Assembly: GCA_046735115.1 (NCBI GenBank)
Contig: JBKPSR010000084.1
Span: 1 to 35,239 of the forward strand
Direction: 5' to 3'
From: JACVRW01 sp046735115
GTDB taxonomy: Bacteria; Actinomycetota; Thermoleophilia; Solirubrobacterales; Thermoleophilaceae
DNA: 35,239 nt
Of the stretch, positions 1-6,789 are shown piece by piece. Position numbers and translations under genes: made by a program. The notes below the pieces were generated by a model, which was not told the DNA's origin, made no database searches, and worked only from the letters and a program-made list of their open reading frames with translations. Position 1 is the stretch's first letter; each line of letters opens with the position of its first letter.

Positions 1-741
1 GATCAGGTTGACGAGAAACTGCGGCCGAGTCTCGTCGCTCGCGCTCGGCGGAGGATTCAGGAACCAGTGCACGCTCGTCCAGTCGTGGCCGGCCTCCCAG
101 ATGAGGTTCGGGACGAGAAGGGCCGCCGCGATCGCGACCGCCAGCGGGAAATCCCACGAGCGCAGGACGTCACGGCGCCAGACGAGAAAAGTCGCGATGA
201 GCAGGACCAGGACGACGGCGAGTGTGTACTTCGTCTCGAGCCCGATGCCCACGGCGACTCCCAGCAGCGGCCACGAGCCGCGCCCGAGCGCGAGCCTCAG
301 CGCGAGCCAGAGTACGACCATCGTCGCCAGCTGATCGAGCGCGACCGGCTGGAAGAGGAGGTTCGTTGCCAACATCCCCGGCGAGAATCCGATCACCACC
401 GCGGCAAGCGTCTGCGCTTGGCGGGACGCGCCGAGCTCGCGGGCGACGAGTGCGCCGACCAGCACCGTCCCCGCGGCTGCGAGGACAGTGAACGCGCGCA
501 AGCCGACGAGCGACCAGGCGAACAGCTCTCGGGCCGTTGCCGCGATCAGCGCCGTCACCGGCGGGAACTCGACGTAGCCGCCCTGGAGACGGAGGCCGGC
601 GACGGCGTAGTACAGCTCGTCACGGTGCCAGCCGTATCGTCCCGCGACGGCAACCTCGAGGGCGCACTTCAGCGCAAGGACGACGAGCACGGGGCGTGCC
701 GCGAATCCGGCCACCGCCCCCTCTACGGGCCTGCGCGTCAC
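1..741 (-). CDS. Glycosyltransferase family 39 (PMT_2/ArnT-like) membrane protein, N-terminal part
   Basis: This reading frame is open from a GTG at 741 to the left edge, giving 247 residues of an incomplete protein. After a hydrophobic segment at about residues 17-33 comes the W-H-R-D-E-L-Y-Y motif (Asp41-Glu42), the acidic first-loop motif of GT-C dolichyl/polyprenyl-phosphate-sugar glycosyltransferases. It is followed by YVEFPPVTALIA and several membrane helices. Family members move a sugar from a lipid-phosphate donor to an acceptor on the outer face of the membrane; the substrate cannot be told here. An in-frame TAG lies 15 nt before the GTG, so the start cannot lie much further upstream; a GTG at 714 is an alternative. 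A TAGGCT box at 751-756 would fit a leaderless start. The C-terminal half lies outside the window. Confidence 0.85.
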   Translation of the reverse strand, partial: MTRRPVEGAVAGFAARPVLVVLALKCALEVAVAGRYGWHRDELYYAVAGLRLQGGYVEFPPVTALIAATARELFAWSLVGLRAFTVLAAAGTVLVGALVARELGASRQAQTLAAVVIGFSPGMLATNLLFQPVALDQLATMVVLWLALRLALGRGSWPLLGVAVGIGLETKYTLAVVLVLLIATFLVWRRDVLRSWDFPLAVAIAAALLVPNLIWEAGHDWTSVHWFLNPPPSASDETRPQFLVNLI

Positions 742-750
742 GGCCGACCG

Positions 751-756
751 AGCCTA
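751..756 (-). promoter_or_regulatory. Possible -10 box of the glycosyltransferase gene
   Basis: On the minus strand the hexamer TAGGCT lies 9 nt before the GTG at 741, so transcription could start at or next to the start codon. I see no convincing -35 box at 17-18 nt upstream, so the call rests on the -10 match and on the same arrangement at several other genes in this window. Confidence 0.3.
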
Positions 757-782
757 GAACCCTCCTCGGCGTGCTCTTGGTC

Positions 783-1703
783 CTACTCGACCGGCCGCAG
801 GTGCCGCTCCGGCCGGTCCGGGCTGCGCTTGTTCGCGTACATCGCGTCGTCGGCGCGCGACAGGATCTCGTCGGGCGTCGTCGAGTCCTCGAACAACGCT
901 ACGCCCACGCTGGCGTGCAGCGGGCCGGTTGGGGCCGGCACGTCGCGGCTCACCGCGGCCGCGAGCAGGTCGGCCAGCTCGGCCGCCTCGGCTGCTCCCC
1001 CGACGGGCATCAGCACCGCGAACTCGTCGCCGCCGAAGCGCGCCACGACGTCGCTCTCGCGCAACCGGTGCCGCAGCACGACCGCGACGGCAGTCAGCAC
1101 GCGGTCGCCGGCGCGGTGGCCGTGGCGATCGTTCACCTGCTTGAAGTCGTCCAGGTCGAGCAGCAGGAGCGCGCCGCTAAGCCCGTAGCGTCGGCCATGG
1201 GTGATGTGGCGCTCGAGCTCCTCCTCGAAGCGGCGCCGGTTGAACAGGCCCGTGAGCGCGTCGTGGTCGGCCATGTGGCGAAGCCGCTCCTCGACCGCCT
1301 CGCGCTCGGCATCCCAGTTGCGGGCCTCAGTGACGTCGACGCCGGTGGCGACCATGTAGTCGACCTGGCCCGCGGGTCCGGCCAGCGCGGCGATCGTCCA
1401 CTCGATCAGCCGCAGCCTGCCCTCGCGCGTGCGCCAGTGGAACTCCGTGCGGATCGGCGACCTCCCGGCCACAAGCGCCCGCCTGGCCGCCTCCGCCACT
1501 CCGCGCTCGGGTTCCGGCACGAGGTCGAGGAGCGCACCCGAGTCGTCGACATCCGCCTGTGTGTAGCCGAGCAGCTGCTCGCAGGCGCGGTTCCAGCGCA
1601 CGAGCCGGCCATCCGCGTCAGACACAACGATCAGCGAGGCTGCGGCATCGATCACCGCATCGAGCAGCTCCCCCTCTCCCGAGAAGGGTATGACCTCCCT
1701 CAT
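783..1703 (-). CDS. PAS-GGDEF diguanylate cyclase
   Basis: This 306-residue protein has an N-terminal PAS domain (about 12-125; the W-N-R-A-C-E-Q-L-L-G-Y stretch is typical) and a C-terminal GGDEF domain (about 140-300). The GGDEF domain is complete: DALTGLFNR at 148-156, the metal-binding LDLDDFK stretch, GGDEF at 224-228, and an inhibitory RxxD site (RESD, 215-218) exactly five residues before it. It should make cyclic di-GMP from two GTP and be product-inhibited. No membrane segment is seen, so it is probably a cytosolic sensor; the PAS ligand is unknown. I chose the ATG at 1703, which has GGTGG 8 nt upstream. A GTG at 1715 would add four residues. It is divergent from rlmN with about 40 bp between starts. 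Confidence 0.92.
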   Translation of the reverse strand: MREVIPFSGEGELLDAVIDAAASLIVVSDADGRLVRWNRACEQLLGYTQADVDDSGALLDLVPEPERGVAEAARRALVAGRSPIRTEFHWRTREGRLRLIEWTIAALAGPAGQVDYMVATGVDVTEARNWDAEREAVEERLRHMADHDALTGLFNRRRFEEELERHITHGRRYGLSGALLLLDLDDFKQVNDRHGHRAGDRVLTAVAVVLRHRLRESDVVARFGGDEFAVLMPVGGAAEAAELADLLAAAVSRDVPAPTGPLHASVGVALFEDSTTPDEILSRADDAMYANKRSPDRPERHLRPVE

Positions 1704-1744
1704 GAAGCGTGCCACCAGTGACTCTGTTCCCGGATTTCGGCGAC

Positions 1745-2761
1745 ATGAAGCGCCCGGTTCGCCAGACTCTTCCGGGCATGGACCTGCGCCTGCTCGACGA
1801 GCGCCTTCGATCGGCCGAGGAGCCGCGCTTCCGCGCGCGCCAGATATGGGAGTGGGCCGCCCGCGGCGCCGGCTCGTACGCGGACATGACGAACCTGCCG
1901 GGCCCGCTCCGCGAGCGGCTCAGTGGTGAGGTCCCCTTCTCGTCGCTGCGACTCGTGAACGAGGCGCTCGCGTCGGACGGCACCGAGAAGGCGCTGTTCG
2001 AGACGGGCGACGGCCGCCTCGTCGAGGCTGTCCTGATGCGCTATCGCGACGGGCGCAGATCGCTGTGCATATCGAGCCAGTCGGGCTGCCCGCTGACCTG
2101 CACCTTCTGCGCCACCGGGACCATGCGCTTCGGCCGCAACCTCACGACGTCCGAGGTCCTTGATCAGGCCCTGCACTTCCGCAGGAAGGAGCCGGTCAAC
2201 CACGCCGTGTTCATGGGCATGGGCGAACCGCTCATGAACCTCGACAGCGTCCTCGCCGCCTGCGAGCGCCTCCCCGACATCGGGATCGCGCACTCGAACA
2301 CGGGTGTCTCCACCGTCGGCTGGATCCCCGGAATCGACCGCATGGCCGAAGATGGGCCGCCGGTGCGGCTGGCGCTGTCCCTGCACGCGGCGGACGAGGC
2401 GCTCCGCTCCGAGCTGATGCCGGTGAACGACCGCTACCCGCTGCGCGACGTGCTCGACGCATGCCTGCGCTGGCACGAGCGCCGCCGCCGGCCGGTCTTC
2501 GTGGAGTACCTGATGCTGGACGGCGTGAACGACCGCTATGAGCAGGCCGTCGCGCTCGCCGGCGTGCTCGAGCCGCGGCGCGCCTTCAAGGTCAACCTCA
2601 TCCCCTACAACCCGACCGACTCGCCCTACCGTGGCTCAGGCCGCGACGCCATCCGCGCGTTCGGTGCGGTCCTCGAGGAGCGCGGGCTCCGCACGACCGT
2701 GCGGCTCACGCGCGGCCGCGACATCGCGGCGGCGTGCGGGCAGCTCGCCGCCCGCCGCTAG
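1745..2761 (+). CDS. rlmN: Dual-specificity 23S rRNA (A2503) / tRNA (A37) C2-methyltransferase RlmN
   Basis: This 338-residue radical-SAM enzyme methylates C2 of A2503 in 23S rRNA and, in the family, A37 of some tRNAs. The CxxxCxxC cluster motif is at Cys115/119/122. The methyl-carrying cysteine that resolves the intermediate is in AACGQL near the C-terminus (Cys331), and the conserved Cys108 lies seven residues before the first cluster cysteine, as in E. coli RlmN. MGMGEPLMN and the L-S-L-H-A-A stretch also match the family. The frame is open to a GTG at 1709, which would overlap the upstream divergent gene. The ATG at 1745 gives the usual RlmN length; an ATG at 1778 is also possible. The 3' end overlaps the convergent EamA gene by 126 bp. 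Confidence 0.96.
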   Translation: MKRPVRQTLPGMDLRLLDERLRSAEEPRFRARQIWEWAARGAGSYADMTNLPGPLRERLSGEVPFSSLRLVNEALASDGTEKALFETGDGRLVEAVLMRYRDGRRSLCISSQSGCPLTCTFCATGTMRFGRNLTTSEVLDQALHFRRKEPVNHAVFMGMGEPLMNLDSVLAACERLPDIGIAHSNTGVSTVGWIPGIDRMAEDGPPVRLALSLHAADEALRSELMPVNDRYPLRDVLDACLRWHERRRRPVFVEYLMLDGVNDRYEQAVALAGVLEPRRAFKVNLIPYNPTDSPYRGSGRDAIRAFGAVLEERGLRTTVRLTRGRDIAAACGQLAARR

Positions 2762-3601
2762 CCACGACCCGCCCAGGATCAGCACGAGCCCGGCCGTCGT
2801 GGCGACGGTGAAGCTCTCGTCCAGCAGCGTCACCCCGTAGAAGATCGAGAAGACCGGCGCGATATAGCCCACGAGCGACGCGCGCGCCGGCCCGTCGCTC
2901 GCCACCAGCGAATGGAAGATCACGAACGCAATGCCGGTGCAGGCCACGCCGAGCGTCAGGAGCGAGGCGACCGCGTCGAGCCCGGGCGCCTCGGCGGGGA
3001 TGTGCGTGAGACCCAGCGGGAGCGTCAGGAGCGCGGCGACCGCCTGGGTCCCTGCGACCGTCGCGACGGGCTCGACGCCGGCCAGGTTCCGCTTGAGGTA
3101 CCACGCGGCCACCGCGTAGCCGAGCGCGGCCAGGATCACCATCAGACCGCCGGCGAGGGCGTCCGTCCCGCCGCCGGCGTCGACCCCGAGCAGCATCCCC
3201 ACGCCGACGATGCCGATCCCCACGCCGACCAGCGCGGCGGCGCCGTCGCGCTGCTCGCCGCTGAGCACGAAAGCGAGCAGGAAGGTGAAGATGGGCGCGG
3301 TCGCGACGAGGATCCCGGTGAGCGACGACGCGATGTGCTCCTCGCCGAGGCCGATCAGCGTGAGCGGCCCGGCCACCTGTACGAGCGAGAGCACCACGAT
3401 CGGGCCGGCGCGGCCACGCAGGCTGCGGAGGACGCCCATGCGCGCGGCGAGCGGTATGAGCACGAGCGCCGCGAGCGCGGTCCTGATGGACACGATCGAC
3501 CAGGGCGAGAACACGTCCTCCAGCGCCAGCTTGATGAAGAGGTACGACGCGCCCCACAAGGCGCTGAGCAGTAAGAGCAGGGCGACGGACCGGCGCGACA
3601 T
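2636..3601 (-). CDS. EamA/DMT-family transporter
   Basis: This 321-residue integral membrane protein has about ten hydrophobic helices in two tandem EamA repeats (roughly 6-135 and 150-290), the architecture of drug/metabolite transporters. The start S-A-L-W-G-A-S-Y-L-F-I-K is typical of the first EamA helix, and the second repeat ends in P-V-F-S-I-F-Y-G. Substrates in this family vary (amino acids, nucleosides, drugs) and cannot be assigned here. The ATG at 3601 precedes the first helix directly; the open frame continues upstream to 3997 but that part is not protein-like. The last ~40 residues form a charged, Arg/Ala/Glu-rich tail encoded antisense to the rlmN 3' end. The tail may be soluble or may reflect a lost stop codon. 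Confidence 0.9.
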   Translation of the reverse strand: MSRRSVALLLLLSALWGASYLFIKLALEDVFSPWSIVSIRTALAALVLIPLAARMGVLRSLRGRAGPIVVLSLVQVAGPLTLIGLGEEHIASSLTGILVATAPIFTFLLAFVLSGEQRDGAAALVGVGIGIVGVGMLLGVDAGGGTDALAGGLMVILAALGYAVAAWYLKRNLAGVEPVATVAGTQAVAALLTLPLGLTHIPAEAPGLDAVASLLTLGVACTGIAFVIFHSLVASDGPARASLVGYIAPVFSIFYGVTLLDESFTVATTAGLVLILGGSWLAAGGELPARRRDVAAAREPHGRAEPALLEDRTERADGVAA

Positions 3602-3604
3602 CTG

Positions 3605-3663
3605 TATCGAGGTTCGCAGAACATCGAACTGAGGCCGAATTGCAGGTTCTTGGGGCCTCGATA
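3605..3663. repeat. Inverted pair of TATCGAGG-N5-AGAAC elements in an intergenic gap
   Basis: TATCGAGG at 3605-3612 plus AGAAC at 3618-3622 are mirrored by GTTCT at 3646-3650 and CCTCGATA at 3656-3663. The two 18-nt arms match at 14 positions when one is reverse-complemented and are separated by 23 nt. They nearly fill the 70-bp gap between the polysaccharide deacetylase stop and the EamA start. This could be a two-site operator or a long hairpin in the EamA leader. Confidence 0.5.
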
Positions 3664-3671
3664 AGAGGGAC

Positions 3672-4310
3672 TTATGCCGGGACCGTCGTCTCCAGTCCGC
3701 GCTCCTCGAGCGCCGCGAGGATCGTCGGAAGCGCCTCGGCCGTGGGCGCAGCGCTCGGCCGGTTCGCGTAACGCGGCGAGTCGTGCAGAAGGACGATCGC
3801 GCCCGGCCCGAGATCGCGGGTCGTAAGGTCGGCGATTCGCGCGGCCGGTATGGGCTCCCAGTCGGCCCCCCAGGCCGACCAGTAGACCGGCGTGAGTCCG
3901 AGCTCCCCGACCGCCGCGTAGGACTCCTCGCTGAAGCGTCCGTACGGCGGCCGGTAGAGGCGCGGCTCCTGTCCGGTGGCCTCCTCGACGGCGGCACCGC
4001 CGCGCTCGAGGTCCGCCCGAGCCCCCGCGCCGAGCTCGTCGTGCTCGACGTGCCGGAACCCGTGCAACGCGACGACGTGGCCCTCGTCGGCCACGCGGCG
4101 TGCGAGCTCAGGATGCGCCTCGACCTGTTCGCCGACCAGGAAGAACACGCCCCGCGCGCCGGCCGCGGCGAGCACGTCGAGCACTTGCGGGGTGCAGTCG
4201 GGGTCCGGCCCGTCGTCGAAGGTCAGCGCCACGCCGTCTTCGAGGCGCTCGAGCGCCGGGAAGCGCTCCCAGCGACGCAGCGTCTCGCGGTACTGCTCGA
4301 ACGAGGGCAC
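3672..4310 (-). CDS. Polysaccharide deacetylase (NodB domain, carbohydrate esterase 4)
   Basis: This 212-residue protein is essentially one NodB domain. All five CE4 motifs are visible: TFDDGPD at 30-36 (catalytic base and metal Asp), HGFRH at 83-87 (the two metal histidines), RPPYG at 120-124, the tryptophan-containing WSAWGADW around 144-151, and LLHDS at 174-178 with the catalytic His. Such enzymes remove N- or O-acetyl groups from peptidoglycan, chitin-like or other glycans using a divalent metal. No signal peptide or membrane anchor is seen, so it may act in the cytoplasm or be exported in an unrecognised way. The GTG start lies 3 nt after the scpB stop, so it is probably the last gene of the scpA-scpB operon. 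Confidence 0.93.
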   Translation of the reverse strand: MPSFEQYRETLRRWERFPALERLEDGVALTFDDGPDPDCTPQVLDVLAAAGARGVFFLVGEQVEAHPELARRVADEGHVVALHGFRHVEHDELGAGARADLERGGAAVEEATGQEPRLYRPPYGRFSEESYAAVGELGLTPVYWSAWGADWEPIPAARIADLTTRDLGPGAIVLLHDSPRYANRPSAAPTAEALPTILAALEERGLETTVPA

Positions 4311-4313
4311 GGC

Positions 4314-4895
4314 CTAGCCGGTGAGGTTTCTGGCGCGCTGCTCGCCGGCCCGGAGGAGGCGCTCGCGGAGCTCGCCCGCGTCCTCGGGCGTAGGGTCGAA
4401 GCTGCGCGCGTCCGGCAGCGCGTCGAGCCCCGACAGGCCGAACAGCTTCTCGAACAGCTCGGTGCTCCGGTACATCACCGCTCCGAAGCGCGAGCGCCCC
4501 GACTCCTCGATCAGACCGCGCTCGAGCAGGGTGCCGACGGCCGACTCGGACGCCACGCCGCGGATGCGCGCGATCTCGGGCCGCGAAACCGGCTGCAGGT
4601 ACGCGACGATGGCCAGGCACTCGGCCTGCGCCTGGGTGAGAGGCGGCGTGCGCGGCCGCGCGAGGAGCCGGCGCGCCGCCCGCTCGGCGATCGGGTCGGT
4701 GGCGAGGGTGAAGCCGCCCGCCACCTCGCGCAGGACCACGCCGCGGAAGCCCTCGGCGTAGTGCTCGCGGAGTCGGGCGAGCGCCTCGACGATCTCGCCC
4801 TCGCTCACCTCGCACGCGTCCGCCAGCCGCTCAACCGACACCGGCTCGGGGGACAGGAACAGGAGCGCCTCGACCGTGCGCGCCAGCTCGTTCAT
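4314..4895 (-). CDS. scpB: Segregation and condensation protein B
   Basis: This 193-residue protein is ScpB, the winged-helix subunit of the SMC-ScpA-ScpB condensin that compacts and segregates the chromosome. It starts N-E-L-A-R-T-V-E-A-L-L-F-L and contains the typical T-Q-A-Q-A-E-C-L-A-I-V-A-Y and R-G-V-A-S-E-S-A-V-G stretches of its two winged-helix domains. The ATG at 4895 overlaps the scpA stop as ATGA, which indicates translational coupling. A longer frame to 4943 runs into scpA and is not needed. The short charged tail after ~170 is ordinary for the family. Confidence 0.95.
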   Translation of the reverse strand: MNELARTVEALLFLSPEPVSVERLADACEVSEGEIVEALARLREHYAEGFRGVVLREVAGGFTLATDPIAERAARRLLARPRTPPLTQAQAECLAIVAYLQPVSRPEIARIRGVASESAVGTLLERGLIEESGRSRFGAVMYRSTELFEKLFGLSGLDALPDARSFDPTPEDAGELRERLLRAGEQRARNLTG

Positions 4896-5617
4896 GACGC
4901 CGGCATCACCGTGATCGGGCCGAACGGAACCTCCTGCTCCCACTTCGCCTCGCCCGCCTTGTAGAGCTCGAGGAGGGCGAACAGGGTGACCGCCTCGGTG
5001 AGTCGGTCGACGCCCTCGACCGCCTCGTCGAACGAGAAGGGTGCGCGCCGGGCGAGCAGGTCGCGGAGGTGGCGGAGCCGTTGCTCCACGGACACCGCGG
5101 GCCGCCTCACGTGACGGAGGTCGAGCGGCGGCGGGACGGTGAGCAGAGCGCCGACCGCCTCGGCCAGGCGCCCCGGGTCGTACGCGGCCTCCGCGGCCTC
5201 GACCGAGATCCGGCGCAGAGCCGGCGGCAGCGGCGCGCTCCGGTAGCGGTAGCCGTGCTCGGCCTCGAGCCGAGCGCGCAGGTGCTCGGCGGCCTGGCGG
5301 TGGCGGTGGTATTCGAGCATGCGCGCGAGCAGCTCCTCGGCCGCCTCGACGGGCTCGATGTCGAGCCCCTCCTCCTCGTCGACGGGCAGCATGAGCCGCG
5401 ACTTCAGCTCGAGGAGCGCGGCGATCAGGACGAGGAACTCGGTGGCCGCCTCGAGGTCGAGCTCACCGGTCCGCTCGAGGTGCTCGACGTAAGCGAGCAC
5501 CACCTCGGCGAGATCCACCTCGAGGAGGTCGATCTCCTCGTTCAGCACGAGCGTCAGGAGCAGGTCGAACGGCCCGTTGAAGACCTCGAGGTCGAGGTCG
5601 AGCGCGGCGAGTGACAT
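4892..5617 (-). CDS. scpA: Segregation and condensation protein A
   Basis: This 241-residue protein is ScpA, the kleisin that bridges the SMC heads and binds ScpB. The N-terminal V-F-N-G-P-F-D-L-L-L stretch is the family signature, followed by the helical A-T-E-F-L-V-L-I-A-A-L-L-E-L-K-S-R-L-M-L region and a C-terminal winged helix ending in F-A-L-L-E-L-Y-K-A-G. The ATG at 5617 lacks a clear Shine-Dalgarno sequence, but TAGTCT sits 8 nt upstream, which would suit a leaderless transcript. It is followed by scpB with a 4-bp overlap and then the polysaccharide deacetylase. Confidence 0.96.
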   Translation of the reverse strand: MSLAALDLDLEVFNGPFDLLLTLVLNEEIDLLEVDLAEVVLAYVEHLERTGELDLEAATEFLVLIAALLELKSRLMLPVDEEEGLDIEPVEAAEELLARMLEYHRHRQAAEHLRARLEAEHGYRYRSAPLPPALRRISVEAAEAAYDPGRLAEAVGALLTVPPPLDLRHVRRPAVSVEQRLRHLRDLLARRAPFSFDEAVEGVDRLTEAVTLFALLELYKAGEAKWEQEVPFGPITVMPAS

Positions 5618-5625
5618 CGCCGGAG

Positions 5626-5631
5626 AGACTA
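5626..5631 (-). promoter_or_regulatory. Possible -10 box of scpA (leaderless arrangement)
   Basis: The minus-strand hexamer TAGTCT lies 8 nt before the scpA ATG, between the stop of the 33-residue gene and scpA. No matching -35 element is evident. This is weak evidence on its own; it is supported by the same spacing at other genes of the window. Confidence 0.3.
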
Positions 5632-5644
5632 GACGCGGCCCCGG

Positions 5645-5746
5645 TCAGAGGTGCACGCCGAAGTCCGTGGCCCAGATCGTCCACAGGACGGCGGCGAGCA
5701 GCACGATCAGGAGCGGGCGGACCAGGGGGCGGTCGAGCGCCTTCAT
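5645..5746 (-). CDS. 33-residue single-pass membrane microprotein
   Basis: A short frame between trpS and scpA encodes a Met-Lys-Ala-Leu-Asp-Arg N-terminus, then one hydrophobic helix (about residues 9-27, rich in Leu/Val/Ala with two Trp) and a short T-D-F-G-V-H-L end. Third codon positions are almost all G or C, like the neighbouring genes, and the positive-inside pattern (K, R, R before the helix; D and H after) suggests an N-in orientation. The ATG is preceded by AAGG at close spacing and by a perfect TGTGA-N6-TCACA palindrome 3 nt upstream. It runs in the same direction as trpS and scpAB and could be in the scpAB operon. I do not recognise a family; function unknown. Confidence 0.6.
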   Translation of the reverse strand: MKALDRPLVRPLLIVLLAAVLWTIWATDFGVHL

Positions 5747-5749
5747 ATG

Positions 5750-5771
5750 CCTTGTGATCGGCGTCACAAGG
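5750..5771. promoter_or_regulatory. Perfect CRP/FNR-like palindrome or RNA hairpin
   Basis: CCTTGTGA (5750-5757) and TCACAAGG (5764-5771) form a perfect 8-bp inverted repeat around a 6-nt centre. The core TGTGA-N6-TCACA is the consensus operator of CRP-family regulators (Crp in E. coli, GlxR and Crp in actinobacteria). It lies 3 nt upstream of the microprotein ATG and 7 nt after the trpS stop codon. As RNA it would form a hairpin next to the start codon. In the plus direction it is followed by AATTTCTTT and would resemble a terminator, but no plus-strand gene ends here. Confidence 0.6.
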
Positions 5772-5778
5772 AATTTCT

Positions 5779-6774
5779 TTAGCGCGAGGCTCGGACGCCC
5801 AGCCCCATGACCGAATGCACGTCGGCCATGACCGGCACCGCGATCTCGCGGGCGCGGTCGGCGCCCTGCTGGAGCGTGCGCTCCAGCGCCGCCTCGTCGG
5901 CGCGCAGCTCCAGATAGCGCTCGCGAACCGGCGCGAGCAGCTCTGCCGTCGCCGTGCCGACGGCCTCCTTGAAAGCACCGTAGCCCTGGCCGGCGAACTC
6001 TTGCTCCACCTCGGCGCGCGGCACGCCGCGCGCCGCGGCGTAGATGTCGATCAGGTTCGTGATCCCGGCCTTGTCGGGGGCGCGCACGATCTCGCTGCCG
6101 GAGTCGGTCTGAGCGCGCTTGATCTTCCTGATGATCGCCTCCGGCTCGTCGTCGATGTAGACGAGCCCCGCCTCGCTCCCGCCGGTCGTCGACATCTTTG
6201 CCTCGGGGTTCTGCAGGTCCATGATCCGCGCGCCCGTCTCAGGGATCACCGCCTCGGGCTCGACGAAGACCTCGCCGTAGGTCGTGTTGAAGCGCCGGGC
6301 GACCTCGCGCGCGAGCTCGAGGTGCTGGCGCTGGTCCTCACCCACGGGCACCTCGTCGGCCCTGTAGACCAAGATGTCCGCCGCCTGGAGCACCGGGTAG
6401 AGGAACAGGCTCGTGCGCGCGAGCTCCTGCTCGCGCGCGGCCTTGTCCTTGAACTGGGTCATCCGCTGAAGGTCGCCGTAGGGGGTCACCGAGGCGAGGA
6501 GCCAGCAGAGCTCGGCGTGCTCGGCCACGTCGGACTGGCGGAACAGGATGCAGCGGTCCGGATCGAGCCCGGCCGCCATCAGCATCGCCGTCGTGTCGAG
6601 CACGTAGCCGGGCAGCGCCTCCGGGGCGTAGGCGACGCTCGTGGCGTGCAGGTCGACGATGCAGTAGATCGCGGGATCGCCCCGCTCCTGCCCGTCCACG
6701 TAGCCCCGGATGGCGCCGATGTAGTTGCCGAGGTGCTTTCGCCCCGTCGGCTGGATGCCGCTGAAGATGCGCAC
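5779..6774 (-). CDS. trpS: Tryptophanyl-tRNA synthetase
   Basis: This 331-residue class I synthetase charges tRNA(Trp). The N-terminus G-I-Q-P-T-G-R-K-H-L-G-N-Y-I-G contains the HIGH-type motif (HLGN, 14-17), and the KMSKS-type loop is AKMSTT at 202-207, a normal variant in bacterial TrpRS. E-D-Q-R-Q-H-L-E-L-A-R is the conserved stretch after the tryptophan pocket. The length is normal for bacterial TrpRS. The start is GTG at 6774, 12 nt after the stop of the upstream molybdoenzyme gene, whose TAG stop is part of a TAGACT box. Confidence 0.97.
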   Translation of the reverse strand: MRIFSGIQPTGRKHLGNYIGAIRGYVDGQERGDPAIYCIVDLHATSVAYAPEALPGYVLDTTAMLMAAGLDPDRCILFRQSDVAEHAELCWLLASVTPYGDLQRMTQFKDKAAREQELARTSLFLYPVLQAADILVYRADEVPVGEDQRQHLELAREVARRFNTTYGEVFVEPEAVIPETGARIMDLQNPEAKMSTTGGSEAGLVYIDDEPEAIIRKIKRAQTDSGSEIVRAPDKAGITNLIDIYAAARGVPRAEVEQEFAGQGYGAFKEAVGTATAELLAPVRERYLELRADEAALERTLQQGADRAREIAVPVMADVHSVMGLGVRASR

Positions 6775-6783
6775 GGGGCGGGC

Positions 6784-6789
6784 AGTCTA
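6784..6789 (-). promoter_or_regulatory. Possible trpS -10 box that includes the upstream stop codon
   Basis: TAGACT on the minus strand lies 9 nt before the trpS GTG. Its first three bases are the TAG stop of the upstream gene. It would give a leaderless or near-leaderless trpS mRNA. No -35 box is seen, so this stays tentative. Confidence 0.25.

Noticed and set aside
3613..3630. LexA/SOS box near the EamA start
   Set aside because: The actinobacterial SOS box is CGAAC-N4-GTTCG; here the half-sites are in the opposite order (GTTCG-N8-CGAAC).
5750..5771. Palindrome as the trpS terminator
   Set aside because: In the trpS direction it is followed by CATATG, not a U-run; the T-rich flank lies on the opposite strand, where no gene ends.
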